Positions 6,862 through 15,613 are shown, counted from the stretch's first letter. The stretch: DNA of 41,365 nt from Chitinophagaceae bacterium (GCA_027484165.1 JAIXWH010000071.1:1-41365), one strand, 5' to 3'. Made by a program: numbers and translations. The notes: a model not told the origin generated them from the letters alone.

Positions 6862-7152
6862 ATGGAAATTAATGAAGCTATAATTGATAAATTGGCAAAG
6901 CTCTCTAAGCTCGAATTTTCCTTCGATGAAAAAAAAGAGCTTCAGGTTGATTTGCAAAATATGCTTCAGTTTGTGAATAAACTAAACGAATTGGATACTA
7001 CTGGGGTTGAGCCCTTGCTTCATATCACTTCCAATACAAATGTGCTGAGAGAAGATATTGTTAAGCAAGATTTTACCAAAGAAGAGGCCCTGAAAAATGC
7101 CGCAGTAAAAGATGCATCTTTCTTTAAAGTTCCAAAAGTGATTAAAAAATAA
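6862..7152 (+). CDS. gatC: Aspartyl/glutamyl-tRNA amidotransferase subunit C
   Basis: A 96-residue GatC, the small subunit that stabilises GatA in the GatCAB complex. GatCAB converts misacylated Glu-tRNA-Gln and Asp-tRNA-Asn to the amide forms. Typical features are the N-terminal segment [12 protein letters not shown], the central [14 protein letters not shown] and the C-terminal [13 protein letters not shown]. Length is normal. gatA and gatB are not in this window. The gene probably heads an operon with the ABC ATPase that starts 2 bases after its stop. Its promoter leaves essentially no 5' leader. Confidence 0.95.
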   Translation: MEINEAIIDKLAKLSKLEFSFDEKKELQVDLQNMLQFVNKLNELDTTGVEPLLHITSNTNVLREDIVKQDFTKEEALKNAAVKDASFFKVPKVIKK

Positions 7153-7154
7153 CA

Positions 7155-7868
7155 ATGGAATCTATCTTACACTTAGAACATATTTTAAAAAGTTATTACC
7201 TCGGTAAACAGGAACTGCCTGTGTTAAAGGGTATTACAATGGATATCCATAAAAATGAGTATGTAGCATTGATGGGTCCAAGTGGATCGGGAAAATCGAC
7301 TTTAATGAACATTTTGGGATGTTTGGATTCGCCAACAGGAGGTAAATATGTATTGAATGGAAAAGATGTGAGTAGGATGCTTGACGACGAATTGGCTACT
7401 GTTAGAAATAAAGAAATTGGATTTGTGTTTCAGCAATTTAATTTGCTACCAAGATTGACTGCAGCTGAGAATGTGGCATTGCCTCTTGTTTACAGTGGTG
7501 TTTCCAAAAAAGAAAGAGCAGAGAGAGCCACGGCTGTATTGGAAAAAGTAAGGTTAACCGACAGGATGCATCACAAACCCAATGAATTGAGTGGGGGTCA
7601 GTGCCAACGTGTGGCGATAGCAAGAGCTTTAATCAATAATCCAGCAATCATACTTGCCGATGAGCCTACAGGTAATTTGGATTCAAAAACCTCTCACGAA
7701 ATCATGGAGATCTTATGTAAAATTCATGACGATGGGAATACTGTGATTTTGGTGACACATGAAGAAGACATATCACTTTTTGCACATCGTGTTATTAGAT
7801 TGAAAGATGGATTGATTGAAACGGATAAAATAAATTCCAATCCCACAGTTATTTTACAAAAAGCGTAA
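7155..7868 (+). CDS. ABC transporter ATP-binding protein, LolD/MacB type
   Basis: A 237-residue ABC ATPase with all motifs intact: Walker [10 protein letters not shown] (41-49), Q-loop [14 protein letters not shown], signature [15 protein letters not shown], Walker [13 protein letters not shown] and switch His in VTHE. The [11 protein letters not shown] and [10 protein letters not shown] segments place it in the LolD/MacB/FtsE-like class that works with four-helix permeases in lipoprotein release or efflux. No permease gene adjoins it; the partner must be elsewhere. It starts 2 bases after gatC, so the two are very likely co-transcribed. Confidence 0.9.
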   Translation: MESILHLEHILKSYYLGKQELPVLKGITMDIHKNEYVALMGPSGSGKSTLMNILGCLDSPTGGKYVLNGKDVSRMLDDELATVRNKEIGFVFQQFNLLPRLTAAENVALPLVYSGVSKKERAERATAVLEKVRLTDRMHHKPNELSGGQCQRVAIARALINNPAIILADEPTGNLDSKTSHEIMEILCKIHDDGNTVILVTHEEDISLFAHRVIRLKDGLIETDKINSNPTVILQKA

Positions 7869-7914
7869 ACTATTTGCAACATCTTTTGTTGTACTTCAAA
7901 ATCAACCCAATATA

Positions 7915-8481
7915 ATGGCGATAAAAATCTATACAAAAACCGGAGATACCGGAACTACGAGTTTAATTGGTGGAACAAAAGTTCCCAAAAGCCATTTGAG
8001 AATAGAAAGTTATGGTACTGTGGATGAGTTGAATTCAAACATTGGATTTGCAAATGATTTGATCCAGCATGAAAGATCAAATTTCATGTTGAAAGAAATA
8101 CAGGATCGTCTGTTTACAATAGGCTCATCATTAGCTTGCGATCCGGAGAAAGAACCATTAATGAAGATTCCGGATTTGAAAGAATCTGACATTTTATTAC
8201 TTGAAACGGAAATTGATAAAATGAATGAAGAGTTGCCACCAATGAAATCATTCATCTTGCCTGGTGGGCATATGGCGGTATCGTCATTGCATATTTGCAG
8301 ATGCGTTTGCAGGAGATCGGAGAGGATTTGTGTATTGTTGGACCAGGAAAATATTTTTGTAGACCCATTGGTGATCAAGTATCTCAATAGGCTCAGCGAC
8401 TATCTATTCGTTCTTTCCAGATATATTGGTCATGTTTTACAGGTTGCTGAAATCCCTTGGAAACCCAGAATCAACGAATAA
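7915..8481 (+). CDS. Cob(I)alamin adenosyltransferase, PduO type
   Basis: A 188-residue ATP:cob(I)alamin adenosyltransferase that makes adenosylcobalamin from reduced cobalamin and ATP. The ATP-binding N terminus has YTKTGDTGTTSLIGG, followed by RIESYGTVDELNSNIG. The active-site helix carries CRRSERIC, and the C terminus has YLNRLSDYLFVLSR; all are hallmarks of the PduO/MMAB family. Length is normal. It lies 46 bases downstream of the ABC ATPase, so it may be in the gatC operon. Its presence implies use of B12-dependent enzymes such as methylmalonyl-CoA mutase, not seen here. Confidence 0.94.
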   Translation: MAIKIYTKTGDTGTTSLIGGTKVPKSHLRIESYGTVDELNSNIGFANDLIQHERSNFMLKEIQDRLFTIGSSLACDPEKEPLMKIPDLKESDILLLETEIDKMNEELPPMKSFILPGGHMAVSSLHICRCVCRRSERICVLLDQENIFVDPLVIKYLNRLSDYLFVLSRYIGHVLQVAEIPWKPRINE

Positions 8482-8536
8482 TTGCTTATTTCCTAATAAA
8501 GTTTCCAATTTCTTTTTTCAAGTACACAATATTTAA

Positions 8537-8544
8537 TACTTTTG
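8537..8544 (+). promoter_or_regulatory. -7 element for the tRNA gene
   Basis: TACTTTTG is a perfect TAnnTTTG and lies 22 bases before the mature tRNA 5' end, a plausible distance for a short precursor leader. Confidence 0.55.
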
Positions 8545-8566
8545 CAACCCCTTTGATGGGGATGTT

Positions 8567-8640
8567 GCCGGGGTAGCTCAGCTGGTTAGAGCACAGGATT
8601 CATAACCCTGAGGTCGGCAGTTCAAGTCTGCTCCCCGGTA
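8567..8640 (+). tRNA. tRNA with anticodon CAT, probably elongator tRNA-Met
   Basis: The gene folds as a cloverleaf of 74 bases. The acceptor stem is GCCGGGG with CCCCGGT (first pair G-U), the D arm GCTC/GAGC, the anticodon loop TTCATAA and the T arm GGCAG/CTGCT with loop TTCAAGT. The discriminator is A8640 and the CCA end is not encoded. The top pair of the anticodon stem next to the loop is A-C. The paired first acceptor bases argue against an initiator tRNA. A lysidine-modified tRNA-Ile with the same anticodon cannot be fully excluded. Confidence 0.93.
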
Positions 8641-8641
8641 C

Positions 8642-8684
8642 AAAAGAGGATTTTTCAAGCATTTTTTGGGAATCCTCTTTTTTT
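8642..8684 (+). terminator. Rho-independent terminator after the tRNA gene
   Basis: AAAAGAGGATT (8642-8652) pairs with AATCCTCTTTT (8671-8681), with an 18-base loop and a continuing T-run to 8684. It starts directly after the tRNA. Confidence 0.8.
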
Positions 8685-8774
8685 ATGTCCTCATCACTCG
8701 TTGTCCCTTCATCGGCTTAGTTTACAACCATTTTTACCAAAATGATGTTATGACTATTTCTATTATCCATTATG

Positions 8775-9572
8775 TCAGTCTGTAGTTATGAATTTATCTA
8801 CTGCGATGATATTGTCTTCTTCAGTCAGTCGAATGAAATACACTCCGCTTGGAAGATTGCCACGTGATAAAGAAATTGTCTTTCCCGAATTGTTTTTTAT
8901 TTGCTTTAAAGTCTGTCCGTATGAGTTGTAAATTGTCAGGGTCGCATTTTTAAGGTTGCTACCTGCCTGTATTGTTGTAGAAGAAATGAAAGGATTTGGA
9001 AAGATTGAAATAATATTCTTAACGGTATCATTCACACTTAATCTGTTTTGTCCTGACTGAATGCAAGCATTTGGGGTACTCTCGTAGGCGTAATCTTTTA
9101 TGGTGAATGAGGTGGATGTTGGGATTAAATCTAAGCGTGCCCAGCCATAGTAAGTGTTTGTTCCTACAATTAGTTTTAGTGCTAAATATTTATTTGATTC
9201 TCCTGCCCAGTATCCTATGCTTGTTCCCCATGACATAATACCGGGGTTATTGGCATCATACCATGTTGCTGAGGTATCACAAATATTAATAGATGCAGAT
9301 AATGCCCATGGTAAATGAACACCACCAACAAAACTCCCAGAATAGGCATTGTTATTTTGAGGTTTACACATCACCTTATCAATCAAATCGAATTGAATTA
9401 AGAAATCAATAATATTGTCATTATTCAAATCTAAAGGATAGGTAGCATTGGGAGTAGCGTCAGTAATATCTGTATATATGATTTGAGAGTAAGATCTGTT
9501 AATGAAAATCAATAATATTGTTAAGCAACATATTGACGCTACTTTGTATTGAAATAATATTTTTCTTTTCAT
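8775..9572 (-). CDS. Secreted protein with T9SS type A C-terminal sorting domain
   Basis: A 265-residue protein with an N-terminal signal peptide (hydrophobic core around ICCLTILLIFI, likely cleavage near residue 30). The mature part begins with a segment rich in acidic and Asn residues, DLNNDNIIDFLIQFD, which resembles a calcium-binding loop. The C terminus (about 190-265) has the Por secretion tail pattern ISIFPNPF...TLTIYNSYGQTLK...LPSGVYFIRL. It is therefore expected to cross the outer membrane through the SprA-containing T9SS. The central domain is not recognised. It is separated from the upstream dipeptidase gene by a strong palindromic terminator. Confidence 0.85.
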   Translation of the reverse strand: MKRKILFQYKVASICCLTILLIFINRSYSQIIYTDITDATPNATYPLDLNNDNIIDFLIQFDLIDKVMCKPQNNNAYSGSFVGGVHLPWALSASINICDTSATWYDANNPGIMSWGTSIGYWAGESNKYLALKLIVGTNTYYGWARLDLIPTSTSFTIKDYAYESTPNACIQSGQNRLSVNDTVKNIISIFPNPFISSTTIQAGSNLKNATLTIYNSYGQTLKQIKNNSGKTISLSRGNLPSGVYFIRLTEEDNIIAVDKFITTD

Positions 9573-9615
9573 TTTTTATCGGCAGTAATTTTTATGCTAT
9601 TTCAGCACTTTTAAA

Positions 9616-9657
9616 TTAAGTCCTCTTAGGGTGTTCGAACACCCTAAGAGGACTTAA
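9616..9657 (-). terminator. Perfect 42-bp palindrome, terminator of the dipeptidase gene
   Basis: Every base from 9616 to 9657 pairs about the centre TTCGAA (9634-9639), giving a long uninterrupted stem (outer arm TTAAGTCCTCTTAGGGTG). It begins 3 bases after the stop codon of the minus-strand dipeptidase gene. A U-rich stretch follows on that strand. It should stop transcription before the T9SS cargo gene. Confidence 0.75.
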
Positions 9658-9660
9658 AAA

Positions 9661-11025
9661 TTACATCTCTGCAAAAAACTTATGGAAGTAAGGAATGGTC
9701 TCTATCCCTTTATAAAAGTTAGCTACATCATACTTTTCATTAGGGCTATGTAAATTATCACTATCTAATCCAAATCCCATGAATACTATTTTGATTCCTA
9801 ATTCTTTTTCAAATAAAGCACAAATAGGAATACTTCCTCCGCCTCTAACCGGAATGGGTGCTTTGCCAAAAGTAGCTTCCATGGCTTTGGACGCAGCTTT
9901 ATAAGCATTACTGTCAATAGGAGTGATGTAGGGCTCGCCACCATGATGCAATGACGCCTTAACGGTAACGTATGGGGGCGCAATTTTTGTTAAATGATTG
10001 ATTAGTAAATCCGTCATCTTTTGTGAAATCTGATTAGGAACCAGTCTTGCTGAAATTTTAGCATAAGCTTTTGAAGGTAAAACTGTTTTCGCACCTTCGC
10101 CTATGTATCCACCCCAAATGCCATTCAATTCCAATGTGGGTCTGATGCCTGTTCTTTCATTGGTAGAGTACCCCTTTTCTCCCCACAATTCTTTTACGCC
10201 TAAATCATCAGCATATTCTTTTTCATTGAAAGGTGCTTTAGCCATTAATTCTCTTTCTGCTGGGGTTGCTTCTAAAACATCATCATAAAAACCTGGTATC
10301 GTAATGTGATTGTTTTCATCATGTAATGAAGCAATCATCTTTGCTAATATTGTTATTGGATTAGCTACTGCTCCACCATAAACACCGCTGTGTAAATCAC
10401 GATTAGGTCCTGTAACTTCTACTTCAATGTAACTTAATCCTCTAACGCCGATATCAATGCTTGGATTTTCAAGACTGATCATTGCACTGTCACTAATCAA
10501 TACACAATCAGCTTTCAATAGTTCTTTATTTTCAGCAACAAACTTGCCAAGGTTAGGAGAGCCAACTTCTTCTTCACCTTCGATGCAAAATTTTACATTG
10601 CAGCTAAGCGTTCCCGTTTGTACCATGGTTTCAAAAGCTTTTACATGCATGTATACTTGTCCTTTATCGTCGCAACTTCCTCTAGCAAATATTTTACCGT
10701 CAACAATAGTTGGATCAAATGGATCGTGTTTCCATAATTCCAAAGGCTCAGCAGGCTGAACATCATAATGTCCATAAACCAATACAGTTGGCTTCGATGC
10801 ATCAATCATTTTTTCTCCATATACAATTGGATGTCCAACAGTAGGGTAGATATCAACTTTATCAGCTCCAGCCTCAAGCAATCTTTTTTTAATCGTTTCC
10901 GCACATTTTACCATGTCATCTTTATGTTCAGTTTTTGCACTTACACTGGGAATGCGTAACAACTCAAATAACTCATTTAAAAATCTGTCTTTATTTTTTT
11001 CTTGGTAATCTTTCCAAACTTGCAT
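9661..11025 (-). CDS. M20-family metallodipeptidase
   Basis: A 454-residue zinc peptidase of the M20 family, closest to cytosolic nonspecific dipeptidase-like enzymes that split dipeptides in the cytoplasm. The metal-site motifs are GHYDVQP, the bridging Asp in ARGSCDDKGQ, the catalytic/metal Glu pair in CIEGEEEVGS, Asp in LISDSAM and a C-terminal His in DNLHSPNE. An insert for the dimerisation lid (around DLHSGVYGG) is present. No signal peptide is seen. A perfect -7 element lies 32 bases upstream, so it need not depend on the rpoD promoter. Confidence 0.93.
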   Translation of the reverse strand: MQVWKDYQEKNKDRFLNELFELLRIPSVSAKTEHKDDMVKCAETIKKRLLEAGADKVDIYPTVGHPIVYGEKMIDASKPTVLVYGHYDVQPAEPLELWKHDPFDPTIVDGKIFARGSCDDKGQVYMHVKAFETMVQTGTLSCNVKFCIEGEEEVGSPNLGKFVAENKELLKADCVLISDSAMISLENPSIDIGVRGLSYIEVEVTGPNRDLHSGVYGGAVANPITILAKMIASLHDENNHITIPGFYDDVLEATPAERELMAKAPFNEKEYADDLGVKELWGEKGYSTNERTGIRPTLELNGIWGGYIGEGAKTVLPSKAYAKISARLVPNQISQKMTDLLINHLTKIAPPYVTVKASLHHGGEPYITPIDSNAYKAASKAMEATFGKAPIPVRGGGSIPICALFEKELGIKIVFMGFGLDSDNLHSPNEKYDVANFYKGIETIPYFHKFFAEM

Positions 11026-11057
11026 GACGTATAATTTTACTTTTAAAATAATGGCTA

Positions 11058-11065
11058 CAAATGTA
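11058..11065 (-). promoter_or_regulatory. -7 element for the dipeptidase gene
   Basis: TACATTTG on the minus strand is a perfect TAnnTTTG, 32 bases before the start codon. No -33 TTG is clear. Confidence 0.5.
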
Positions 11066-11145
11066 GAGTTTTTGGAATTGATATCTGCTCTTACAAGGAT
11101 AAAAATCCTTCTTTTAAATCAATATTTAATCATGTAATAAACGAA

Positions 11146-11177
11146 AAACCGTCTCGAAAATTAAATCGAGACGGTTT
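11146..11177 (-). terminator. Rho-independent terminator after rpoD
   Basis: AAACCGTCTCGA (11146-11157) pairs perfectly with TCGAGACGGTTT (11166-11177) around an 8-base loop. On the minus strand the stem ends in a short U-run. It lies 63 bases after the rpoD stop. Confidence 0.8.
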
Positions 11178-11240
11178 AAAACCTTAAAACAACATGAGTA
11201 TAAAAATTTGTCGTTTCAGATGTAAGCGATTTTCTGTTCA

Positions 11241-12110
11241 TTAAGCTCCTAAAAAACCTCTTAACATATTACTTTGAGATGTTTCCCTTAATTTGAGAAT
11301 GGCTTTATCTTTTATTTGTCGAACCCTTTCTCTGGTAAGATTGTATTTTTCACCTAAATCTTCCAGACTTAAAGGATGATCCACTCCAATTCCAAAAAAG
11401 TAGGTAACCACTTCCTTTTGTCGGGGTGTAAGTGTGTTTAAAGATCTTTTCAGTTCAATATTTAACGAGTCGTCATTTATAAGTTTACTGTCTGTTTTCA
11501 CAGCATTTACATTTTCAAGCATATCAATCAAAGAACCATCTTCACCTTCGGTTATAGGTTGGTCCATACTTAAATGCTTGCCACCCATATTTAATGTTGA
11601 TACTACTTCATCAACTTCAATATCCAAATATTGAGCAATTTCTTCAGGTGTGGGAGGTCGTTCAAATTCTTGTTCTAAGAGGGAAAAAGCTTTATTGATT
11701 TTACTGTTTAATCCTACTTTATTGAGGGGTAATCTTACAATTCTTGATTGTTCAGCCAGTGCTTGTAAAATTGACTGTCTGATCCACCAAACAGCATAAG
11801 AAATGAATTTAAAACCTTTTGTTTCATCGAAGCGCTGAGCGGCTTTTATTAAACCCAGATTTCCCTCGTTAATTAAATCAGAAAGAGATAAACCTTGATT
11901 TTGGTATTGTTTAGCTACAGATACTACAAATCTCAGATTGGCTTTAGTTAGCTTATCCAGTGCATTTTGATCTCCTTTTCGTATAAGTTCAGCTAATTCG
12001 GCTTCTTCGTCAGCCCTTATCAGTTCAACTTTTCCTATTTCCTGAAGGTATTTTTCCAAACTTTCGCTCTCGCGATTCGTTATTGACTTTGAAATTTTAA
12101 GTTGACGCAT
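11241..12110 (-). CDS. rpoD: Primary RNA polymerase sigma factor, Bacteroidota form
   Basis: A 289-residue sigma-70 that directs RNA polymerase to housekeeping promoters. It begins directly with region 1.2 ([15 protein letters not shown]), so the region 1.1 seen in proteobacteria is absent, as usual in Bacteroidota. Region 2 has [37 protein letters not shown] and [17 protein letters not shown]. Regions 3 and 4 follow, with the -35-recognising helix-turn-helix [20 protein letters not shown] near the C terminus. It is the likely reader of the TTG/TAnnTTTG promoters in this window. No convincing promoter of its own was found in the 222-base upstream gap. Confidence 0.95.
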   Translation of the reverse strand: MRQLKISKSITNRESESLEKYLQEIGKVELIRADEEAELAELIRKGDQNALDKLTKANLRFVVSVAKQYQNQGLSLSDLINEGNLGLIKAAQRFDETKGFKFISYAVWWIRQSILQALAEQSRIVRLPLNKVGLNSKINKAFSLLEQEFERPPTPEEIAQYLDIEVDEVVSTLNMGGKHLSMDQPITEGEDGSLIDMLENVNAVKTDSKLINDDSLNIELKRSLNTLTPRQKEVVTYFFGIGVDHPLSLEDLGEKYNLTRERVRQIKDKAILKLRETSQSNMLRGFLGA

Positions 12111-12274
12111 GTTGTGTAGGGTTGATGAATTAAGATATAATTATGACCTATATAACGTTAATCTGATTTTTTATTGTGCAATGAGGCAACTATTTTAATA
12201 TATTTTTGTTTTTCATATTTAACGAGTGAATCAAACAAAAACAGAAAAAAATCAAAAAAAGTAGATCAATTATT

Positions 12275-12303
12275 TTGTTACGTTGATTAATTTTCTATTA
12301 TTG
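12275..12303 (+). promoter_or_regulatory. Promoter for the START-like gene
   Basis: TTG (12275-12277), 18 bases, then TATTATTG (12296-12303), a one-mismatch -7 element, 29 bases before the ATG at 12333. Another perfect -7 element TATTTTTG lies at 12201-12208. Confidence 0.45.
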
Positions 12304-12332
12304 CAACTATTAAGAATCTAATAAAATGAAAA

Positions 12333-12713
12333 ATGAGTAAAAAAGTTTTATATACCCTAGAATACCCTGTAAGATGCTCTCCTGCAATTTTGTATGAATT
12401 TTTAACAAGCCCGGCAGCTATGCAGGAATGGTTTGCTGAAAAAGTAGATGAGAAGGATGGTGTTTATACCTTCAAATGGAATGAATCTGAAGAAACCGCC
12501 ACCATGGTAGAAAAAGAACAGGATAAATTTATCAAATTCAAATGGAGTCATATGGCTAAAGATGAATATTTCGAATTTCGTATTGACAGATCAGAAGTCA
12601 CTAATCAAACCATCCTCATTATAAAAGATTTTGCCGACAAAAAAGACATTAAAGACCAAAGTCAGTTATGGGAATATCAGGTTAAAGATCTATTCTACAG
12701 ATTAGGGTCTTAA
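12333..12713 (+). CDS. START-like (SRPBCC fold) protein, function unknown
   Basis: A 126-residue cytoplasmic protein that looks like the START-like/AHSA1 group of the SRPBCC fold. The pattern includes TLEYPVRCSPAILYEFLTSP, the LxxWFAEKV motif after it, and a C-terminal amphipathic helix (SQLWEYQVKDLFYRLGS). Such folds bind lipids or other hydrophobic ligands, but the ligand is unknown. The start at 12333 is chosen because an upstream ATG at 12326 runs into a stop after four codons. It sits alone between divergent rpoD and the downstream permease, with its own promoter. Confidence 0.8.
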   Translation: MSKKVLYTLEYPVRCSPAILYEFLTSPAAMQEWFAEKVDEKDGVYTFKWNESEETATMVEKEQDKFIKFKWSHMAKDEYFEFRIDRSEVTNQTILIIKDFADKKDIKDQSQLWEYQVKDLFYRLGS

Positions 12714-12793
12714 CAGTTGTAAGTATTCATTTTTTAAAAGTTCTTTCTTAAATAATTATCATCCTCTCCAATTTTACACTCATAAGAAAGGGT

Positions 12794-12801
12794 TATTTTT
12801 G
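12794..12801 (+). promoter_or_regulatory. -7 element for the LptF/G-like operon
   Basis: TATTTTTG is a perfect TAnnTTTG, 60 bases before the permease ATG. It would start transcription of the permease, superoxide dismutase and thioesterase genes. Confidence 0.5.
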
Positions 12802-12861
12802 CTTGTCGGGACATTTTGAATAAAAGTATTATTCAGTATTTTGTCTTTTGATTATTGATTT

Positions 12862-14292
12862 ATGATAAAAAAGCTAGACAAACTTATTCTTAAATCTTTC
12901 GTAGGTCCCTTCATCATTACTTTTTTCATTGCATTTTTTGTTTTGATGATGCAAAGTCTTTGGAAATATCTTGATGACCTAGTAGGTAAAGGACTTGATT
13001 TTTTGACTATTCTACAATTTTTATGGTACGCCAGTGCATCTTTATTAATGCTTGCCATGCCTATTGCCATTTTAATTTCTTCCATCATGACTTTTGGTAA
13101 CTTGGGGGAATCATTTGAATTGGTTGCAATTAAATCATCCGGCGTGTCATTACTTCGATTTATGAGGCCTATAATGTGGGTAGCGATATTTTTGTGTGTA
13201 GTTACCTTTACGTTTGCGAACTATGTTATTCCTTATGCAAATTTAAAATTTGCGACTTTGTATAGTGACATCTATGTGAAAAAGCCAGCATTTGATTTAA
13301 AGGAAGGTGTTTTTTTTACTTATATACCGAATTATGCTATAAAAGTTGGTAAAAAAGATAGCGATGGTAAAACCATCAGAAATGTAATTATTTACGAACA
13401 AAACAATGTTTTGCAAGACAACTGCATTATTGCAGAAAAGGGTGTAATGAAAATTTCTGATGATCAAAAATATCTGGAATTTAATCTTGAAAATGGATGC
13501 AGGTATCAGGAGAAGGGTAATTTCATGGATACAGCCACAGAATTCACCAGATTGAGTTTTAAAACTTTTAAAAAATTATTCGACTTGAGTGTGTTGCAAA
13601 AACAACAAACCAATGATAGTGTTTTTAGGAACAACTACAAAATGCTAAGCGCCCGACAATTGAGTAAAAATATAGATTCGCTAAATCTTCAAAAAAAGGA
13701 AATCTCAAAAAGATTTTCAAATCAGTTGACTTACAATTTCAAGTATACCAAAATTCCGGAACAAGAATGGAAAAAATATGAGCATCAAAAAGTCTCTTCA
13801 AATGTTACAAACATTGTGCCTGATTCGATGATGCCATTTATTGATAATTTGTCGATGAATATCATTAATGAAGCAAAGGCAAATCTTCAGCAGAGTATGA
13901 ATGAAATTAAGTTGAAAAATGAGGATATAAAATTTCATTTGATTGAGTGGCACAGAAAGTATTCATTATCATTAGCATGTTTGATTTTGTTTTTCATTGG
14001 TGCGCCACTTGGAGCAATCATAAAAAAAGGTGGTTTAGGAATGCCGTTAGTGGCTGCAATTATTTTCTTTTTGATGTTTCATTTGTTGAATATGTTTGGA
14101 GAAAAATTTTCAAAACAAATGATTTTAGAGCCATCAATTGGAATGTGGCTTGCGATCATTGGATTGTCTCCTGTTGGGGCTTTTATTACTTATAAAGCCA
14201 TGCATGATTCTCAGTTGTTCAATAAGGATATTTATCTTAGATTCTTCGGCAGATTAAAAAAGGGTTTAAAATTCAGCACTTTTAAAAAATAG
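12862..14292 (+). CDS. LptF/LptG (YjgP/YjgQ) family permease
   Basis: A 476-residue inner-membrane protein. Three helices occupy the N-terminal part (about 12-125), a large polar periplasmic domain follows, and three more helices lie near the C terminus (about 370-460). This matches LptF/LptG, the membrane parts of the ABC transporter that lifts lipopolysaccharide from the inner membrane. Recognisable stretches are the N-terminal LDKLILKSFVGPFIITFFIA and the coupling region TFGNLGESFELVAIKSSGVS. The permease is alone here; its partner and LptB are elsewhere, so LptF and LptG cannot be told apart. It is separated by 2 bases from the superoxide dismutase gene. Confidence 0.88.
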   Translation: MIKKLDKLILKSFVGPFIITFFIAFFVLMMQSLWKYLDDLVGKGLDFLTILQFLWYASASLLMLAMPIAILISSIMTFGNLGESFELVAIKSSGVSLLRFMRPIMWVAIFLCVVTFTFANYVIPYANLKFATLYSDIYVKKPAFDLKEGVFFTYIPNYAIKVGKKDSDGKTIRNVIIYEQNNVLQDNCIIAEKGVMKISDDQKYLEFNLENGCRYQEKGNFMDTATEFTRLSFKTFKKLFDLSVLQKQQTNDSVFRNNYKMLSARQLSKNIDSLNLQKKEISKRFSNQLTYNFKYTKIPEQEWKKYEHQKVSSNVTNIVPDSMMPFIDNLSMNIINEAKANLQQSMNEIKLKNEDIKFHLIEWHRKYSLSLACLILFFIGAPLGAIIKKGGLGMPLVAAIIFFLMFHLLNMFGEKFSKQMILEPSIGMWLAIIGLSPVGAFITYKAMHDSQLFNKDIYLRFFGRLKKGLKFSTFKK

Positions 14293-14294
14293 CC

Positions 14295-15047
14295 ATGATG
14301 AAAAATAATAGTAGAAGAAGATTTATAAAATACGGTTTGGTAACAACTGCAATGGTTGCAGTTGGTTTAGAAGGTGTAACATCTTTATTGGCTTCTAATC
14401 AGAATAGCCATTCTTCGTTAATCTCTGATGACACTGAATTTGATCAGCAACCGTTACCCTATAAATACGATGCATTGGAAGATATTATTGATGCAATGAC
14501 AATGGAAATTCATTATACCAAACATGCTGCAGCATATTCAAAGAATTTGAAGGAAGCAGTGTTGGCAGAAAAAGTAGATATAAATTCTACTGTTGAAACT
14601 TTGCTCAAAAATATTTCTAAATATTCAACCAAGATGCGTAATAACGGAGGCGGGCATTATAATCATGAAATGTTCTGGAAATGTATGCGTCCAAAAGTAG
14701 AGGGGAATAAACCAACAGGAAAATTATTTACCGAAATTGAAAGTCAATTCAATAGCTTTGAAAATTTCAAAAAGCAGTTTGCCGATGCAGGAAAAAACAG
14801 ATTTGGTAGTGGTTGGGTTTGGTTATGTAAAGATGTAACAGGAAAACTGCAAATTGGAAGCACTGCTAATCAGGATAATCCTTTGATGGATATCAATAGT
14901 ATTGAAATAAAAGGTCAGCCACTGTTATGCTTGGATGTATGGGAGCATGCTTATTATTTAAAGTATCAGAATAAAAGAGCAGATTATATAGAAAAGTGGT
15001 GGTCGTTAGTAAACTGGGAATATGTGGAAAAAAGATTTGGGGTATAA
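14295..15047 (+). CDS. Tat-exported Mn/Fe superoxide dismutase
   Basis: A 250-residue protein with a twin-arginine signal (SRRRFIK, 6-12, before a hydrophobic stretch 14-33), then a complete iron/manganese superoxide dismutase. Predicted metal ligands are His73 (MEIH), His124 (GGHYNHEMFW), Asp214 and His218 (DVWEHAYY). The GGH context and Gln193 (ANQDNP) resemble manganese or cambialistic enzymes rather than classical iron ones. The signal implies folding with metal in the cytoplasm and export to the periplasm, where it would remove superoxide. Start choice: the first ATG of two consecutive ones, 2 bases after the permease stop, so the genes are probably one operon. Confidence 0.92.
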   Translation: MMKNNSRRRFIKYGLVTTAMVAVGLEGVTSLLASNQNSHSSLISDDTEFDQQPLPYKYDALEDIIDAMTMEIHYTKHAAAYSKNLKEAVLAEKVDINSTVETLLKNISKYSTKMRNNGGGHYNHEMFWKCMRPKVEGNKPTGKLFTEIESQFNSFENFKKQFADAGKNRFGSGWVWLCKDVTGKLQIGSTANQDNPLMDINSIEIKGQPLLCLDVWEHAYYLKYQNKRADYIEKWWSLVNWEYVEKRFGV

Positions 15048-15066
15048 TCATTAAAATAAAATTTGT

Positions 15067-15576
15067 ATGGATAAAAAAGCATCAGAATCGTTAGTAGTAA
15101 TGACAGAATTAGTATTACCTAATGATACCAATAATTTCGGAAACTTAATGGGAGGGCGTTTGATGTACTGGATGGACATTGCAGCTGCATTGGCTGCAAT
15201 GAAGCATTGTGCTGCACCGGTAGTAACTGCTTCTGTAGATAATATTTCTTTTGAGAATCCAATTAAAATTGGAAATGTTGTTCATATTGAAGCAAAAGTT
15301 ACCCGCTCTTTCAATAGCAGCATGGAAGTGCACATGAAAGTATGGGGAGAGGATGCTATTCAGCAATACAAATACAAAAGCAATGAAGCTTATTATACAT
15401 TTGTTGCTTTGGATCCTAATGGGAAGCCCAGAGCTGTTAATAAATTAATTCCTGAAACAGAAGAAGAAATAAGATTGTTTGATGGCGCTCTTCGCAGAAG
15501 ACAATTAAGATTGATATTGGGTGGTAAATTAAAGCCAGAAGATGCGCCTGAATTGAAAGCTTTGTTCGTAAAATAG
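15067..15576 (+). CDS. Acyl-CoA thioesterase, hotdog fold
   Basis: A 169-residue cytoplasmic thioesterase of the YciA/ACOT group, which hydrolyses acyl-CoA to free acid and CoA. The family motif around NNFGNLMGGRLMYWMDIAAA contains the catalytic Asp region on the hotdog helix. VTASVDNISFENPIKIGNVV follows as the next strand pair. The basic C-terminal tail (GALRRRQLRL) is an extension beyond the core. It lies 19 bases after the superoxide dismutase gene, probably in the same transcript. Chain-length preference is not readable from sequence. Confidence 0.9.
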   Translation: MDKKASESLVVMTELVLPNDTNNFGNLMGGRLMYWMDIAAALAAMKHCAAPVVTASVDNISFENPIKIGNVVHIEAKVTRSFNSSMEVHMKVWGEDAIQQYKYKSNEAYYTFVALDPNGKPRAVNKLIPETEEEIRLFDGALRRRQLRLILGGKLKPEDAPELKALFVK

Positions 15577-15613
15577 GTAGATGCTAATAAACTCAATATT
15601 ATTGGATTTATTG

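Noticed and set aside
8567-8640. Integration site of a mobile element at the tRNA gene
   Set aside because: No integrase, no direct repeat of the tRNA 3' end and no atypical genes lie beside it.
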